DNA from: Solanum dulcamara
Taxonomy: Eukaryota > Streptophyta > Magnoliopsida > Solanales > Solanaceae
Assembly (NCBI RefSeq): GCF_947179165.1
Contig: NC_077238.1
Coordinates: 560,501-624,500 of the forward strand
Reading direction: 5' to 3'
Length of the DNA: 64,000 nucleotides
The notes beneath the pieces were generated by a model. It made no database searches. It had not been told where the DNA came from and worked only from the letters and a program-made list of their open reading frames with translations. This document shows positions 61,861 through 64,000 of the stretch, in pieces. Made by a program: the position numbers and the translations under genes. Numbering within the stretch: position 1 is the first letter of the stretch; every line of letters starts with the position of its first letter.

Positions 61861-61870
61861 ATTTATATAA
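61861..61870 (-). promoter_or_regulatory. TATA box of the J-protein gene
   Basis: Minus strand TTATATAAAT, about 170 bp upstream of the ATG at 61690. Fits the position of the heat shock elements further upstream. Confidence 0.6.
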
Positions 61871-62019
61871 AGAATAATTTGTAAAGTCGATGATGAAGTG
61901 GGGTCGGATGGAACTTTGCTTGTCAAAAGAATCAGCAGCCACATGGATAGATAGAAATATCTCTGAGGTGGAAAAAGGGAGAAAGCTTCCATTGGTTTCT
62001 ACGGAAGAAAGAATAAAGC

Positions 62020-62037
62020 TTCAAGAAGGTTCCGGAA
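62020..62037 (-). promoter_or_regulatory. Perfect four-unit heat shock element
   Basis: TTCAAGAAGGTTCCGGAA consists of four alternating TTC/GAA units at exact five-base spacing, the binding pattern of trimeric heat shock factor. It lies about 330 bp upstream of the J-protein start and 150 bp upstream of its TATA box. A two-unit site, GAAAATTC, is at 62126-62133. The element reads on both strands. Confidence 0.75.
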
Positions 62038-62133
62038 GGAAAAAAATTCAATTATGGACATGGTACACGTGGTTTGATAAATATGAGAAGATATTTTAGT
62101 TTTGTGAGGTGAGATATTTTGTTTGGAAAATTC

Positions 62134-62659
62134 TGGTGACCTTGAGTTTGTAACATCATTCTTTTGGTCCCAAATTGGAAAATGATTGTTTTGGGCAGGA
62201 CCAGATATTTTGTACACGGACGTAGGTGTGGTACATAATATGTGTTTGCCGTAGTTGATTAAAAATTATTTGCATATAATATTTATTACACCTAATCAAT
62301 GGTGTATATTTTCATTCAATGTATATATAAGTTAAAAATAATGAGATATAAATAACGGATGCAAATAAGAATTGATCATAAAAGTGATGATGTTAGTAGC
62401 TCCGGCAGGGGGTGTATGCAGGCGAGCAGAGATAAATCGAAAAAGTATCAGGTAGAGATGATTAGACAAAAAATAATGTGATTTCATATTATTGAGGATA
62501 TGACTTTATATAGAAAATAGTAAAAATTATGTATTAGGATAGAAGGTAATTAGTGAGTGTTATCTTGCCTTGTAAAAGTTTAGACTTGTTAGTGCATTTC
62601 GTAGAACTAGTTGTATCCGTATAGTTATATCAATATGTTGTTTATTGTATTTCAATCAT
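62134..62659. other. Intergenic between J-protein promoter and SINE
   Basis: Distal promoter and AT-rich spacer; no gene or element recognised. Confidence 0.4.
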
Positions 62660-62880
62660 ACTATATTATTATCGTTATTGTTCTTTTATGTAAACTTTAC
62701 ACTATTTTTCTTATTAACTGTTATACTCTTCTCATTGTTTCCTTCTTTTATTTGGGTTTGATTTACTTGAGTCCAGAGTCTTTCGAAAATAGTCTCTCTA
62801 CCTTCACAAAATAATAATAATGTTTGCATATATTCTACCGTCTAAAAAATTTCTACATGGATTTTCATTGAATATGTTGT
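62660..62880 (+). mobile_element. Diverged SINE copy, plus orientation
   Basis: Contains TTGAGTCCAGAGTCTTTCGA, AGTCTCTCTACCTTCACAAA and a decayed 'tgcatatattctacc' block, in the order of the family SINE; the translated shadow matches that of the minus-strand copy at 2220-2490 residue by residue over some 20 positions (ESFE.SLSTFTK). Confidence 0.65.
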
Positions 62881-63836
62881 ATCCTCAAAAGTCTAACTAA
62901 TGAACTAAGTCTCAAGTTCTCAACTACCTTAGGAGGTAGGAGTAAATTAATTTACCACTATACTCATCTTTTCTAGTACTTATCTTTTACTCTTTTATTT
63001 CTTTTAATTTTTTTATTAAGTTTTACCTCTTCACTTTAGTTTATATGTAATTTATTTACTAGTATTTAGTAAGTATATAAGAGAGATCCTATATTTGAAT
63101 GGTACAGTGCACTTTTGACCTAATGACCAGATTCATCAATGGGTCATGACTCATGTGGTGAAATGAGATAAATATAATTGATTTTCCTTCAATTAGATTA
63201 GTGAGTTTGAGCCATGAATCATACCCCCATCAAATGGACAGGTAACAAAATGTTACTTGCAAAATACAAAATTGCAACAAAACAATATAGCAATGAAAAC
63301 ACACTCATCTCAAAGAAGCTAAAAAGTCACAAAAACTCTGATAAGTGCTCTGCTGTCAATTTAGTAAAATCTAATGAAAGCTAGGAATTAAAGACAAAGC
63401 ATAAAATAAACTAAACCCAAAGTGGTGGAGTGATTTTGTGGTAAGATTGACCAGTGTAATGGTAAACGCCCATGTCCCAAAACAGAAATCACTGCTCAGA
63501 TTATAGTACGCGAAAAAATATGAAATAAATTCATTTTTCCTTCCCAGCTAATTCAAATTTAATTAATATGAAATAGAGAAAGTATAATAGTAACTATCTT
63601 TGCGTAAAAATTGCCGAGAATAGGGTAAAATAAGATTCATCTGTCAATCTACCTAAATCAAAGGATGAGCTGATTCTTCCTTTTAATAAGAAACTTTATT
63701 TGACACAAATTAGGAATGGTAAAAGTTTTATTAAAAAAATTATTCGACACAATTAGGAATAGTGAAGCTTTTAATAGAGAGAACTAATTTTCCAAGAAAA
63801 CAAACTTCATATCAATCTCTCATCCTACTACTAACG
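62881..63836. other. Intergenic and promoter of the last gene
   Basis: AT-rich spacer; the last couple of hundred bases should hold the promoter and leader of the gene starting at 63837. No clear TATA box at a fixed distance. Confidence 0.4.
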
Positions 63837-64000
63837 ATGAAATTCAATGTTTCTTTAATCCTCTTCTTGTCTACCCTTTTCATCTTCATTGCATCATCAC
63901 TTCCTTCCGCCGCCAGAAAAAAACCCCACATCATCAATTTCCGATCATATAATCTCTTCCCGGAGTCATTCACCTGGGATCCTAAATCCCAACACTTCAT
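63837..64000 (+). CDS. Start of a secreted SMP-30/NHL-like protein, partial
   Basis: The first 54 codons are present; the gene continues beyond the window. MKFNVSLILFLSTLFIFIAS is a signal peptide, followed by KKPHIINFRSYNLFPES and FTWDPKSQHF. The 'HVINFRS..L.PES.TWDP..QHF' pattern is the N-terminus of plant proteins of the calcium-dependent phosphotriesterase / SMP-30-like beta-propeller superfamily, from memory. The product is probably an apoplastic or secretory-pathway protein; activity unknown. The ATG is the first in frame after a short AT-rich leader. Confidence 0.65.
   Translation, partial: MKFNVSLILFLSTLFIFIASSLPSAARKKPHIINFRSYNLFPESFTWDPKSQHF

Noticed and set aside
61890..62099. 69-codon open frame on the plus strand
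   Set aside because: Overlaps the J-protein promoter and heat shock element; no domain.
1..64000. tRNA or rRNA genes, organelle DNA insertions
   Set aside because: Looked for box A/B with cloverleaf arms and for plastid or rRNA-like GC-rich stretches; only SINE-type pol III boxes were seen.

Overview
The window is nuclear DNA of a dicot plant, very probably a Solanum (tomato or potato type). It is AT-rich, its genes have GT-AG introns, and the spaces between genes hold Solanaceae-type SINE fragments, MITE-like elements and TA microsatellites. The order PIN3/4/7-clade auxin carrier, R1-type NLR genes, NIP4 aquaporin fits my memory of the tomato chromosome 5 short arm around SlPIN4. That placement is inference, not something the sequence states.

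Layout. 1-6900: no convincing gene; a 936-bp foldback repeat (1217-2152), a SINE, and a long G tract (4113-4142). 7156-10181 (+): six-exon PIN auxin efflux carrier with a TATA box about 225 bp upstream. 10182-24400: about 14 kb of repeat-rich spacer with an AT-rich TIR-like element, a decayed RNase H relic of a LINE-like element, and related repeat pieces. 24836-30445 (+): two tandem R1-family CC-NB-ARC-LRR genes that share a duplicated promoter segment. Both are broken in reading frame near the NB-ARC/LRR hinge, by different lesions. 30899-32874 (+): five-exon NIP4-type aquaporin. 32875-39400: gene-free. 39688-44437 (+): nine-exon TPX2/WVD2-like microtubule-binding protein. One of its introns appears to be GC-AG and carries a 44-bp SINE scrap flanked by a perfect 16-bp target duplication. 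47037-47456 (-) and 54204-54635 (-): two short, proline-rich, probably GPI-anchored wall proteins, with a hAT-like MITE between them. 55566-58777: a tandem array of roughly 18 monomers of about 180 bp. 60171-61690 (-): five-exon J-domain co-chaperone whose upstream region carries a perfect four-unit heat shock element. 63837-64000 (+): start of a secreted protein that runs off the window.

The genes do not form one pathway. They are ordinary single-copy plant genes (auxin transport, membrane channel, microtubules, cell wall, chaperone) around a small, decaying resistance-gene cluster. The least ordinary features are the tandem array with signs of higher-order structure, the paired NLR lesions (one of which could be spliced out), the GC-AG intron with its SINE insertion, and the heat-shock-element / J-protein pairing. 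I found no tRNA, rRNA, CRISPR array or bacterial-type operon.
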